From the NCBI RefSeq assembly GCF_022682305.1, contig NZ_CP093531.1, positions 62,001-126,000 on the forward strand: 64,000 bases of DNA, given 5' to 3'. Every line of letters begins with the position of its first letter. Position 1 is the first letter of the stretch. Positions 8,561-17,079 of the stretch are shown in pieces. A program made the translations under genes and the position numbers. A model generated the notes under the pieces. It was given only the letters and a program-made list of their open reading frames with translations. It was not told the DNA's origin and ran no database searches. This DNA is from Shinella zoogloeoides. GTDB lineage: Bacteria > Pseudomonadota > Alphaproteobacteria > Rhizobiales > Rhizobiaceae.

Positions 8561-9259
8561 TCAACCCCGAGGCCTCGCGGCATCAACTGCCCCTTCCCCT
8601 CCGGTTTCCATTCCAAGCAGGACAGCGTTGGCGAAACGCGCCAGCTTCTCGTCATTCCCGGCGAGCTGATCACGTAGCGATCGAGGGATCTCCAACTGCA
8701 CCCCGGCTCGAGTCCTTCCGCGATTGCAGATGTTGTTTTGTGCGCCGCCGGCGAGGGATTGGCCCGGTCGCCTGATCTCCGAAGAGAAACCCGCCTTGAC
8801 GAGTGCGGAGACAATTCTGTCACGTCGCTGAAAATCGAGACCGCCGACCCAAGTGGTTTCACCGTCACCATTGTCTGCCCGACCATGGACGCCGAGGACA
8901 ACCTCCGCCGCAGCTACTATCGCCGCCGCTGAGGGCTCATCGAATTTCTCCGAAGTAATATGAAGTTCGCAATGGTCGCGATGGAGCCTCAGCCCCTCGA
9001 AGAGATAGAGAGAATGCGTCTCCCCTGCAATCGCCCTTGCTATGATCGAGGTATGAGGTTCGATTTCACCGCCATGAGGGGCGACAACCGCGATCTCGGA
9101 CATGCGCTCGACCGCTAGCCGGCGGAAATCGATTCCCTCTCGTTCCGTCTGCTCCAGCTCACTGAAGCACTCATACGAATCCTTCTTCAACCTCATCCCC
9201 TCTCGACCGTTTCCCGCCATGTTCGGCGATGCTTGATAATCGACAGCCGTAGGAACCAT
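8561..9259 (-). CDS. poly-gamma-glutamate hydrolase family protein
   Basis: The central motifs EIAVVAPHGGEIEPHTSIIA, ETHSLYLFEGLR and LHITSEKFDEP match the PghP/YmaC-type family (DUF867), zinc-dependent hydrolases first described from phages and prophages that cleave poly-gamma-glutamate. The conserved APHGG...E..T and LHITS..F positions are intact, so the enzyme could be active. It lies 83 bp upstream of the antitoxin gene in the same direction and may or may not share its promoter. The first 30 residues have little family character, so the true start could be internal, for example at the MRLKKDSYECF methionine. Confidence 0.75.
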   Translation of the reverse strand: MVPTAVDYQASPNMAGNGREGMRLKKDSYECFSELEQTEREGIDFRRLAVERMSEIAVVAPHGGEIEPHTSIIARAIAGETHSLYLFEGLRLHRDHCELHITSEKFDEPSAAAIVAAAEVVLGVHGRADNGDGETTWVGGLDFQRRDRIVSALVKAGFSSEIRRPGQSLAGGAQNNICNRGRTRAGVQLEIPRSLRDQLAGNDEKLARFANAVLLGMETGGEGAVDAARPRG

Positions 9260-9804
9260 TACCTATCACTCTTGCGACGCTCCTGATTTCTGTGGCCGCC
9301 CTAAGATCGATTGTTCAAGATCACCGACGAAAAGGTCCGGTTCACATCGTACAGCTGTTCACCCGCACACTGAGATGTGTGCGAAAGCGAGCTGTCAAAA
9401 CATATATTCAAGAAGTTCTCGACACCGGCAAGGAAGTGCGAGGATAACTATTCTGATCACGTCGACATCACCTCTACAAGGCTGCGATCCCTGGCCGCCT
9501 TTCCTTATTGTCGAAAGGATCTTCCCGAGACAATCCTCACGAAGACCTAGAACCGAGCGATCGATGAATTCAACCTCGGAATATGTCCAATCATATCTCC
9601 AGGGTCAAAAACATCGCTGCCCGGACTCAGATGGTCTATGCGCTGAGTACGATCACCAACATAAAACTAGGCGCAAAACGCGAGGACATGGCCAGCCAGA
9701 ACACACAAAAAAATGTTGTTCAAGCCAAAATTGGACGTTGTCTCTTGACTACGATGCAACCAGTGCTGCGTATTGCAATACGACATAATCCCTGGGGCTG
9801 TGCC
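9260..9804. other. intergenic region, no gene supported
   Basis: About 545 bp between the divergent PGA-hydrolase and DUF3800 genes. Open frames here have no recognisable protein character. It should hold both promoters, but I see no clear operator or inverted repeat. Confidence 0.4.
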
Positions 9805-10935
9805 ATGTACTATTACATCGATGAGAGCGGGAATACCGGTCTTAACCTGTTCGACATAAACCAGCCCACGCTGTTCTATGGTGTGCTTGGCTGCCCGGCC
9901 AATCTTGATGTGATTGCAGAGCCGCTGCTGATAGAGGTGAGGAAGGAACTAGGCGTAAAGCGCATCCACGCCGCGGAACTCGGCGTGGGCCGCCTCATCC
10001 CGATAGCAAAGCGGCTTGCAGACTTCAGCAAGAAACACGACCTTCGGTTCTCCCTGCTCAAGGTTACAAAAGAGGATCATGCGGTTATCAGCTTCTACGA
10101 TCAGGTGTTCGACTCCGGAATTAACAAGGCCGTGTCGTGGCACCATTACTTCACTCCCCTTCGTTACCCGATGCTGATGAAGGTCGCATTCCTATTCGAT
10201 GACCAACTGAGGAAAGACGCTTGGGCCGCGCGGAAGGAAACTAATTCGGCCAAGAGCGCGTCCGCGCTGGTCACAATCTGCAATACTCTGCTTTCTCGTG
10301 TCGATTGGCTTCCGGACGCACGCTCCCGAGAACTTGTGTCAGGCGCATTGAAATGGGCGGCGGCCAACCCGTTCGAGATCGACTATGGTGTCGGCAACAA
10401 AGACACAGCCCTCCAGATTTCGCCGAACCTAGTCGGCTTTCAGCAGGTCATGCAGGTCATGGCCGTGCAGTCGAATAAGAAAGGGCGCTCCATCCGCAAG
10501 ATCACGGTTGATCGCCAGACTGAGTTCAACAAGGCGCAAGGCGAACTTGCGAGTTGGTATGAGACTCTCCGGTCCGTCAAGCACAACACCAATCTCGGTC
10601 CGGGTATGCCCAAATTCGATTATTCGATGATGCCAGAAGTCCCGCCAACATTTACTCCCGGCGATGAAAGCGCCGGATTGGAATTAGTGGACGTGACCCT
10701 ATGGATCACAAAACGCCTGGAGGAAAAAAAGGATGTTCCAAATCAGCTCCGGCACCTGTTTGCCATTCAGACCAAGCGCGGACTGGTCGATGAAGTTTCA
10801 CTTGATGCGATAGATAAGCGCTGGCGGCACCTGGTGGCGCTGCCAGTTCCTGAAAAGCCCCTTCCTGCCAATCTCGAAAGACACTTCCAGGAAGTGGAAG
10901 ATGCAAGGAAGGCAACGGTTGCTTCGCTGGGATGA
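9805..10935 (+). CDS. DUF3800 domain protein
   Basis: The protein begins MYYYIDESGNTG, the hallmark N-terminal strand of DUF3800, a family with an RNase H-like fold often found in mobile and defence contexts. A later IRKITVDRQTEFN segment supplies a second acidic pair, and GLELVDVTLW a further Asp, consistent with a metal-dependent nuclease-like site. ATG 9805 was chosen because the DESGNTG strand must start near the N-terminus; the open frame extends 74 codons upstream without family similarity. The 376-residue length is ordinary for the family. Function is unknown; nuclease activity is inference. Confidence 0.75.
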   Translation: MYYYIDESGNTGLNLFDINQPTLFYGVLGCPANLDVIAEPLLIEVRKELGVKRIHAAELGVGRLIPIAKRLADFSKKHDLRFSLLKVTKEDHAVISFYDQVFDSGINKAVSWHHYFTPLRYPMLMKVAFLFDDQLRKDAWAARKETNSAKSASALVTICNTLLSRVDWLPDARSRELVSGALKWAAANPFEIDYGVGNKDTALQISPNLVGFQQVMQVMAVQSNKKGRSIRKITVDRQTEFNKAQGELASWYETLRSVKHNTNLGPGMPKFDYSMMPEVPPTFTPGDESAGLELVDVTLWITKRLEEKKDVPNQLRHLFAIQTKRGLVDEVSLDAIDKRWRHLVALPVPEKPLPANLERHFQEVEDARKATVASLG

Positions 10936-11012
10936 CCGCTATCTTCATCCTGCGTGCGGACCGCGCGCTAGACGATAGCCGGCGATGGCGGGCGGCGAGC
11001 GAACCCCAACTG

Positions 11013-11699
11013 CTAAGGTTCGCTGTCATCGGCCGCCGGAAAGTCACGTTCTGAAGCAGTCGCGGTTCGGCTGAGCAATCCGGCATCCTCCAACGCCTCG
11101 ATGTCGGGCAGGTCGCGCAGCGTCTGCATGCCGAACGCGGTGAGGAAATGTTTCGTCGTGACATAGGTATAGGGCGCGCCCGGAGTCGGGCTGCGCGGGC
11201 CGGAAGCGAGCAAGTTGCCGCCTCGCAGGCTGGCGATCGTGTCGCGACTGACCTCCTTGCCGAAGATTTTCGACAGGTCGCCGCGGGTGATCGGCTGGAA
11301 ATAGGCGATCGCCATCAGCACCATGGCCTCGAAGTCGGACAGGGCCGGCGCCGCACTCCGCGTTGACGCCTGCGACGCCCTAATTGGAACGGCGAAACGC
11401 GAACGCGTTCGGTGCTGCCAGCCACCGGCGACGAAGACGATCTCATAGGGCCGTTCACGGAGTTCTTCCTGCAGGTCGTCGATTATCAGGTCGATGCTGC
11501 AGTCCTTGCCGATGACACGGGCTAGCGTCTCGCGGCCGACCGGTTCTGCCGCGGCAAAGATCACCGCTTCGACGCGCAACATCCATTCTCTCCAGCGCAA
11601 TTCCAGCGGCAGGTCGGCCAACTCCCGATCCAGGAGGACTTCGTCCTCCGATGTCGATCTGCGGGCTCGCCGCGTACTGGCCACCTCCGGTTCGCTCAT
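11013..11699 (-). CDS. scpB: ScpB-like segregation and condensation protein
   Basis: The 228-residue protein contains the paired winged-helix organisation of ScpB: LRVEAVIFAAAEPVGRETLA opens the first winged helix, and ALSDFEAMVLMAIAYFQPIT opens the second, followed by SLRGGNLLASGPRSPTPGAP. Chromosomal ScpB works with ScpA and SMC in chromosome compaction. This plasmid version has no ScpA beside it and instead follows a DUF1403 gene, an arrangement I recall from rhizobial plasmids. The start at 11699 lies 1 bp after the DUF1403 stop, so translation is probably coupled. Its role on the plasmid is unknown. Confidence 0.8.
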   Translation of the reverse strand: MSEPEVASTRRARRSTSEDEVLLDRELADLPLELRWREWMLRVEAVIFAAAEPVGRETLARVIGKDCSIDLIIDDLQEELRERPYEIVFVAGGWQHRTRSRFAVPIRASQASTRSAAPALSDFEAMVLMAIAYFQPITRGDLSKIFGKEVSRDTIASLRGGNLLASGPRSPTPGAPYTYVTTKHFLTAFGMQTLRDLPDIEALEDAGLLSRTATASERDFPAADDSEP

Positions 11700-11700
11700 G

Positions 11701-12663
11701 TCACAACCCATAGATCCGGAACGAACTGCGGCCTGACAATTCGCGCACAGCGCCAAAGCCTTCCAGCCGGTCGAACAGCCGGGTCGCCGCCCAGCGCGAG
11801 AGAAAAGTGCCGGGGGCCGAGGCTGCCACGGCGTCCTCGTCAAGCAGCGCTTGGATAACGGCGCCAGCGCCTTTCGTCCGGACCTTTGGCACCGCGGCCC
11901 GCAGCGTCTCGGCACGGCGGGCGATATCACCGGCGGTGCGCAGGGCCGCGCCCGTTCCTTCGACGAGGGCAAGGCAGACGGCACGGGCAAAGGCCGGATC
12001 GCCCGGCCGAACGCGGCCCCGCCCCCCGAGCGTCTTGAAGGCCGGCCCGTAGCGTTCCGCCATCAGCAGCGGCACGGCACAATCCCATTTCAGCTGCGCG
12101 GCGATCAGCAGATCAGCCAGCATCCACGCGAGCGGTTCAGCATCCGGTCGCGCAGCAAAGATGGCGCTCACCAGATCCGCCGCAGCCAGCGGCGCCGGGC
12201 GGCCCGATTGCAGCGCCTCGTCGGCGTGGTCGACCGCCGCGGCCATCCGATCGTCCCAGGCCAGCCCCAACAGATCGGCAAACTCAGCCACGACTTTCGA
12301 GGAAAAGGTGGGTTTTCGGGTGGAAAGCCTTTTGGTGGCCAAAAACACCTTTCCGGCCGGACCGGGATCGCCACCGGTAGCCGTCAGCAGAACGGCATCG
12401 CGCAACGCGGCCTCGTCCTCGTTCCGCCCCATCAGCCGGACCGCGACGGCGGCGCATTTGAGGGCCTGGCGGGCGCGCCAGCAGCCGGCCCAGACGGGGG
12501 CGGAGCGGACAAGATCGTCGAGCGATTTCAGGGCGATGCCGGCGGCGAAGGCGGCGGCAAGATCGTCCGGCTCGCGGCCACGCGGCAGGGTCCAGCCGGG
12601 CAAGGCGGTCGGGAGTACCGGCGAGGCGACGAGAGGGGTGATGGGCGAATCCATGACCTCCAT
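11701..12663 (-). CDS. DUF1403 family protein
   Basis: The 320-residue, alanine-rich helical protein includes [20 protein letters not shown] and [18 protein letters not shown] helices, and [18 protein letters not shown] recognise it as the DUF1403 family that is encoded directly upstream of scpB on alphaproteobacterial plasmids. No catalytic motif, signal peptide or membrane helix is seen. The gene is the first of a two-gene operon; a 27-bp palindrome 18 bp upstream of its start (12681-12707) probably regulates it. A role with ScpB in plasmid maintenance or conflict is inferred from the conserved pairing only. Confidence 0.75.
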   Translation of the reverse strand: MEVMDSPITPLVASPVLPTALPGWTLPRGREPDDLAAAFAAGIALKSLDDLVRSAPVWAGCWRARQALKCAAVAVRLMGRNEDEAALRDAVLLTATGGDPGPAGKVFLATKRLSTRKPTFSSKVVAEFADLLGLAWDDRMAAAVDHADEALQSGRPAPLAAADLVSAIFAARPDAEPLAWMLADLLIAAQLKWDCAVPLLMAERYGPAFKTLGGRGRVRPGDPAFARAVCLALVEGTGAALRTAGDIARRAETLRAAVPKVRTKGAGAVIQALLDEDAVAASAPGTFLSRWAATRLFDRLEGFGAVRELSGRSSFRIYGL

Positions 12664-12680
12664 CCTAGTTAATTTGTGCG

Positions 12681-12707
12681 GTTTATGCCATAATTATCGG
12701 CATAAAC
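12681..12707. promoter_or_regulatory. 27-bp palindromic operator upstream of DUF1403-scpB
   Basis: Perfect 9-bp arms GTTTATGCC and GGCATAAAC flank the AT-rich spacer ATAATTATC. The site lies 18 bp before the DUF1403 start and fits an operator or recombinase-type binding site. No dedicated regulator is adjacent. Confidence 0.6.
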
Positions 12708-13128
12708 AGCACGGCTTGTCTTTCCTTTATAATGATGGATAAGTTTGCATTATCGTTCGTTTTGTTCATTATAGAGAAATGACGCAATGTCGCTCGCATT
12801 TGACCGCCGGACGGCCCGTTTTTGGCGTCCCTCGGCGTCGAAATTCGCGTTCATTGGGCGGATTGGTTGTGCGCTTGATCAGTGGACAGCAGCGATCCGG
12901 TACCTCGCACGCTATCCCGACCGGCATCGACGGCGGTCGCCGCAACTGACCGGGCGCTCGCAGGCGCCCTCTTCCGAAAAATCGCCGATTTCGGCCAGAG
13001 AAGCCCGTGCAGCGGCTTTTTGCGTCGGACGATCAACAACTCATACTGGTCATCGAAACGCGCTCCATGGCCCTCTGTGTGACCTGAATTTTTCGTGCTT
13101 TCTGTCCGTCTCTGGCGGCGACCGCAGG
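12708..13128. other. intergenic region left of the Tni element
   Basis: An AT-rich stretch (12710-12790) gives way to GC-rich sequence with no convincing gene. TGTCCG at 13103 could be the left tip of the Tni transposon. Confidence 0.35.
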
Positions 13129-14253
13129 TCACCCCTTCCTGGAAAGCGCTGCATCGATTAGCCTTGCACGAGTCCCGTCGCGTTTGCGCTGCGGTAGGCG
13201 TTGTGCGGCGGTCCACCTTGGGTCCGCCAGGATCTGATTGGCTAAACGCTCATATTCAGCCGAACTGCGCGGCAATGGACCGGTGGCCATTCCATGGGGC
13301 GGCGGTGGCGTGGCGCGCATCCGCCGCGATGCTGCGCGACGCGTCAGACGAATGGCGACTTGCGAGTTTGTAGCGACCCCATCCGGGTTGGCACCGAATA
13401 CATCATTCAGAGCAAGCAGAGTAACGAAGCGCCAGCCTACCGGCAACTGGCCGAGCGGCGCCGCCGCGCCGACGGCATGGCGAACCTCGTAGGGGCATCG
13501 CCAGCCTGCTTCGTTTAACCAGAGCGCCAAAGCCGGCCGCGCCGCCGCCGGCTGATCGAGTGGTGCCCAGAGCGTCGCCAGCGCCTGCCCGAGCCGTTCA
13601 CGCCCGCGACTGTCGCCGTCCACGCTTTGTGCAACCAGCTGCTGGATCGATAGCGCCGTTTCGATCAGAGCCACATCCCGCGGCGGGCCACCCTCCCCTC
13701 CCCTATCGATAAGAAGCGCTTCGCACCGGCTGCAGACCGCGCGTGCATGCCCTTCTCGCAGGCGGAACGCAACGGAGAGACGGTGACCACATCCGAGGCA
13801 GCGATCGCGAAGAAGATGGCCATGCTTGGGGCAGATGCAGTGCTCGGCGAGCACCCAGTCAGCCCGTAGCCACGAATCGCGATCGGCTGTGTAATCGGCC
13901 GCTAAACAGGCAAGGCAGACGGCTGGGGACCCGATCGTTGCTGAAGGCGCCCATTCCGGCCCTCTGCTCACGTACCAGGAATTTGGGCGTTGCGGATGCC
14001 GCCGGCTCAAGGATAATCGGAGCAGCCGCCCTGGGTCGACACCGCAGCTCCGGGCCCATTGTCGAACTTGTTCGGAGGCCGGCAGCCGATCATCGACGGA
14101 CTGAATTGGCGAAAGACTCTCCCCACCATCGGTCATCCAGCCGGCGAGTGCTTGATGCGTAAGACCGTAGCGACAGGCTACTCGTGCAAGCCACGACGAT
14201 AGCAGTTCGCCACGATAGGGTCGCGGTGCCACGGGTAGACGGCGGGCCGTCAT
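13129..14253 (-). CDS. tniQ: TniQ family transposition protein
   Basis: The protein starts MTARRLPVAPRPYRGELLSS, where the PYRGELLSSWLARVA stretch is the TniQ opening signature. It is followed by zinc-finger cysteines: VCLACLAAD, CICPKHGHLLRDRCLGCGHR and CSRCEALL. TniQ links target recognition to the TniA transposase. ATG 14253 overlaps the tniB stop (ATGA), which decides the start; the open frame upstream has no family character. The 374-residue length is similar to Tn5053-type TniQ. No CRISPR array or cas gene is nearby, so this is not a CRISPR-associated transposon. Confidence 0.85.
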   Translation of the reverse strand: MTARRLPVAPRPYRGELLSSWLARVACRYGLTHQALAGWMTDGGESLSPIQSVDDRLPASEQVRQWARSCGVDPGRLLRLSLSRRHPQRPNSWYVSRGPEWAPSATIGSPAVCLACLAADYTADRDSWLRADWVLAEHCICPKHGHLLRDRCLGCGHRLSVAFRLREGHARAVCSRCEALLIDRGGEGGPPRDVALIETALSIQQLVAQSVDGDSRGRERLGQALATLWAPLDQPAAARPALALWLNEAGWRCPYEVRHAVGAAAPLGQLPVGWRFVTLLALNDVFGANPDGVATNSQVAIRLTRRAASRRMRATPPPPHGMATGPLPRSSAEYERLANQILADPRWTAAQRLPQRKRDGTRARLIDAALSRKG

Positions 14254-15188
14254 GCACCCACCTGTTGCGGCCTGCGAGACGCGCGTCGTTCGACGGACTG
14301 CGTCATCGAAACGAGGGGCAGAACCAGATTGTCGCCGAAGCTCGTCAGGTCGAGCCGCTCCTTCCCCGAACGGATAGCTTCCTCGGCTGCCGTTTCGATC
14401 AGCCGGAGAATCCGCGCGGTGACACCACTGGTAAGCACATGGATTCGCTCGCGTACCGCGTCGCTTTCGAGATCGGAGGAAGCGCGCAATGGCAGGATGC
14501 GAGTCAGGCTCTTCAACAGAGCCGCAAAGACGTGATCGTTCTTCCATGGCTTGAGATGAAACGCTTCGAAGCGCTCGGCAAGCTGTGCGTCGGTCAGCAA
14601 TGCCTGCCGCGCCAGATCGGTCCCGGCGCAGACAAGCGGCACCTTTAGGTCGTTGGCGAGAAACCGCAGTGCGTTCAGAAAAATCCGCTGCTGCCGATAG
14701 GTGCCAGCCAGCATGCCGTTGACCTCATCGAGCACAATCATCCTGGCGCCGACGGTGCGCAGCAACGAGCGGCAGATATCTTTCTCGCGCGCAAGGGTGC
14801 CGCCAATGAGCGCGGGAGCCTCAAGGCTTGCCAGTAATTCCCGATAAAGATCCCGCTCGACCGGCTCCGAGGGCACCTGCGCTACGACGACAGGCCTCTT
14901 GGTTACGCCGGTTGCCTGGCAGAACGTGGCCGGATGCGAACGCTGGAATTTGCGAATGATCTTGGTCTTGCCCATGCCAGTGTCGCCATAGACCAGAAGG
15001 CAAGGCATGCGGTCCCGCGGCGGATAGGCGAGCAACGCGTTCAGACGGGCAATTGCGGCTTCAGCCTGATCGAAGCCGATCCAGCGGTCTGCCTTGATCC
15101 AGGCAATGCGCTCATCGTCGGACAGCGCGGCGTAGCGGCGGTAGCGGTCGTCAAGATGTTCGTAGGTCCCCTCCTCTCTCACGACCAC
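14250..15188 (-). CDS. tniB: TniB ATP-binding transposition protein
   Basis: This is an AAA+ ATPase with Walker A LLVYGDTGMGKTKIIRKF near residue 70, Walker B RMIVLDEVNGML near residue 160, and the sensor-1 region VPLVCAGTDLA. It belongs to the TniB/TnsC-like regulators that assemble on target DNA and recruit the transposase. The 312-residue length is normal. Its start overlaps the tniA end by 10 bp and its stop overlaps tniQ by ATGA, so the three genes are a coupled operon. Confidence 0.88.
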   Translation of the reverse strand: MVVREEGTYEHLDDRYRRYAALSDDERIAWIKADRWIGFDQAEAAIARLNALLAYPPRDRMPCLLVYGDTGMGKTKIIRKFQRSHPATFCQATGVTKRPVVVAQVPSEPVERDLYRELLASLEAPALIGGTLAREKDICRSLLRTVGARMIVLDEVNGMLAGTYRQQRIFLNALRFLANDLKVPLVCAGTDLARQALLTDAQLAERFEAFHLKPWKNDHVFAALLKSLTRILPLRASSDLESDAVRERIHVLTSGVTARILRLIETAAEEAIRSGKERLDLTSFGDNLVLPLVSMTQSVERRASRRPQQVGA

Positions 15189-16834
15189 TCCTCGACGGGA
15201 AAGATCGGCACCTTACTCCAATCGATCGGCCGGTCGTCATCAGCTTGCAGCGGCTCGGCGGCAGCAGGCGATCTGTTTGGCGTGGCAGCATCAAGCGCGC
15301 GGCTGCGTTTCTCCGCCAGCTGACGCGCTGCTTTAGTGCGCCGGACCGCGTCATCAACCAACGCGCGCTGCGCCTCGATCGTCTCGAAGATCAGTTGCTC
15401 GTCGACAAGCGCCAGGCCGCGCTCACGCAAAGCTGCCCGGGCACGCCGGTGCTCGCCGAGCGTGATCGGCGGGCGCCGCAAATCGGCAAAGCGGATCGGC
15501 CATTGCGCACCGTTGGGACCCCGCACGAAAATCGTCGAGAGGTCTCGCGGATCGTAGGAAACACGCAGCGACCGATCAAGCCGGCCAGCCCAGATGCTCA
15601 GCACGTCATCCCAATAACGGAAACCGAACAGGTGAATGCCGTCTCGTCGCACCAGCCGGTCGACGCTCGGCAGGAAATCGATCATGAAGCCAGCAAGATC
15701 CTGGGGCTGCCGGACAGGCCGGACACGCCTCGCCACAGCTTCACACCACGCCGAAAGCGGCGGAATCCCCAAGGCCCCATGCCGATCGGCGTGATAACGG
15801 GTAATCTCGAGTGCTAACCAGCGCTCCAGTTCATCCAGCGTCATCGCCGCCCTCGCGGCTGAATCGTAGTCGCCCCGCTCGTCGATGTCGCTGAAGGTCG
15901 TGCCCGGCAGAAGATGAATGGCGCCCATCATGGTGCCGATCAGCCGTTCGATATGGCCGCCATAGTGCGGTGTGGCGGCCGGGCGGTGGATGAGCTCTAT
16001 GCCATACTCTTGGGCGCCGCGCTTCAGCGTGCGGGAACGGAATTCCTTGGCGTTGTCGAGATGGATCGCATCGGGAAACCCGGAGACCGGCCACTCGGCG
16101 CTGATGCCCAGCCCGGCAAGCCATGCCTCTTTTGGCTGCACGCAATGCTGGATCGCGAGCGCGACGGAAATCGTCGACGGTGCCTCGAGCGTCAGGTAGA
16201 AACCCGCGATCATGCGGCTTGCGACGTCGATGGCGAGCGTCAGCCACGGCCTCTGGAGCGGCTTTCTATATTGACGATCGACGACGATGATATCAGCCAG
16301 CGTATGGTCGATCTGGACAACGCCGAAAACGCACTCGGCCTCGTATTGCCCGGGAACAGGCCGGAAGCGGTCACGGGCTGCTTTCGGGCCATGCCTCGCC
16401 CCGGTAAGTTCGGCTGGCTCCAGGGCAGCAACGCGCGCCTTCACGGCGTGCCAGGACGGCGCCCGCACGCCACGCACGCGGCAAAGCCTGCGAATCTCCT
16501 TGAGCAACTGGTTGATGCTCGGCTTCTGACGCGTCTCGTAGAAATCCCGTACCGCCTCGGCAATCACGGCTTCGGTCTCGTCCGGAAGCCGCCGACTGCC
16601 GCGTCGCGTTCCTGCCGGCTGCGGCAGCAGTGAACTCGTAACCGGATCCTCGCGATACGCCCTGAGCAGTTCATACAGCCGGGTGCGCCGAAGTCCGAGC
16701 TCACGGCATGCGCGGAGGAAATCAGAACGGCTGGGGTGCGCGAGAGACACCAGCCTTCGGATCACAGTCTCTCTTGCAACTGCCTCGCTCCAGACAGCGT
16801 CATCGACAATATTCCTGTCAGGCACATGAACCAC
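15179..16834 (-). CDS. tniA: TniA DDE transposase
   Basis: The 551-residue protein has an N-terminal HTH region and an rve-type DDE core: Asp in VFGVVQIDHTLADIIVVD (about residue 175), Asp in AIHLDNAKEFRS (about 250) and Glu in YGGHIERLIGTMMG (about 290). A Mu-transposase-type C-terminal barrel follows (FRYWDDVLSIWAGR). All three catalytic positions are present, so the transposase appears intact. It catalyses strand transfer of the element together with TniB and TniQ. Upstream is about 95 bp before the presumed transposon tip, which should contain its promoter. Confidence 0.88.
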   Translation of the reverse strand: MVHVPDRNIVDDAVWSEAVARETVIRRLVSLAHPSRSDFLRACRELGLRRTRLYELLRAYREDPVTSSLLPQPAGTRRGSRRLPDETEAVIAEAVRDFYETRQKPSINQLLKEIRRLCRVRGVRAPSWHAVKARVAALEPAELTGARHGPKAARDRFRPVPGQYEAECVFGVVQIDHTLADIIVVDRQYRKPLQRPWLTLAIDVASRMIAGFYLTLEAPSTISVALAIQHCVQPKEAWLAGLGISAEWPVSGFPDAIHLDNAKEFRSRTLKRGAQEYGIELIHRPAATPHYGGHIERLIGTMMGAIHLLPGTTFSDIDERGDYDSAARAAMTLDELERWLALEITRYHADRHGALGIPPLSAWCEAVARRVRPVRQPQDLAGFMIDFLPSVDRLVRRDGIHLFGFRYWDDVLSIWAGRLDRSLRVSYDPRDLSTIFVRGPNGAQWPIRFADLRRPPITLGEHRRARAALRERGLALVDEQLIFETIEAQRALVDDAVRRTKAARQLAEKRSRALDAATPNRSPAAAEPLQADDDRPIDWSKVPIFPVEEWS

Positions 16835-17031
16835 AGCTACCTCGCTGCAAAGTTCGTCCGGCTGAATACTACGAAAATTCCGCTGATTCGGCTAGAATCC
16901 GTCCATAAACCTCGGGCCTGATTCGGACATATCAGTCAGTTACTGTCCGTTGATTAAATGCGGAGGACAGCCCGAATCGTCGACGAAAACAGCAAAATTC
17001 ATGCTTCGGACAGCTCTGCGCCGCCGTACAG

Positions 17032-17069
17032 CGGGTAGGTGCAGGATACGTGTAAAAACCGGTCACAAG
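17032..17069 (+). repeat. Tn3-type left inverted repeat of transposon A
   Basis: It starts CGGGTAGGTGCAGGATACGT and ends ACCGGTCACAAG. It pairs with 22173-22210, differing at the first base and one internal position. Confidence 0.9.
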
Positions 17070-17079
17070 CGTTTTCACG

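Larger units (their letters stand above)
13103..16929. mobile_element. TniA-TniB-TniQ transposon, ends tentative
   Basis: Three overlapping minus-strand genes form a Tn5053/Tn402-type transposition module. TniA elements end in TGT...ACA. Candidate tips are TGTCCG at 13103, just after tniQ, and CGGACA ending at 16929, just before tniA; beyond the six tip bases only GGC and scattered positions agree. No 5-bp duplication is seen (CTTTC versus TATCA), and no tniR resolvase or cargo gene is present. The boundaries are therefore weak, though the gene content is clear. Confidence 0.55.

Noticed and set aside
12787..13161. 124-codon plus frame left of tniQ
   Set aside because: It is arginine-rich without helical pattern, and runs into tniQ on the other strand.
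13129..16834. CRISPR-associated transposon (TniQ with TniB and TniA)
   Set aside because: No CRISPR-like repeat array, Cas12k or Cascade gene is within the window; the module is Tn5053-like.
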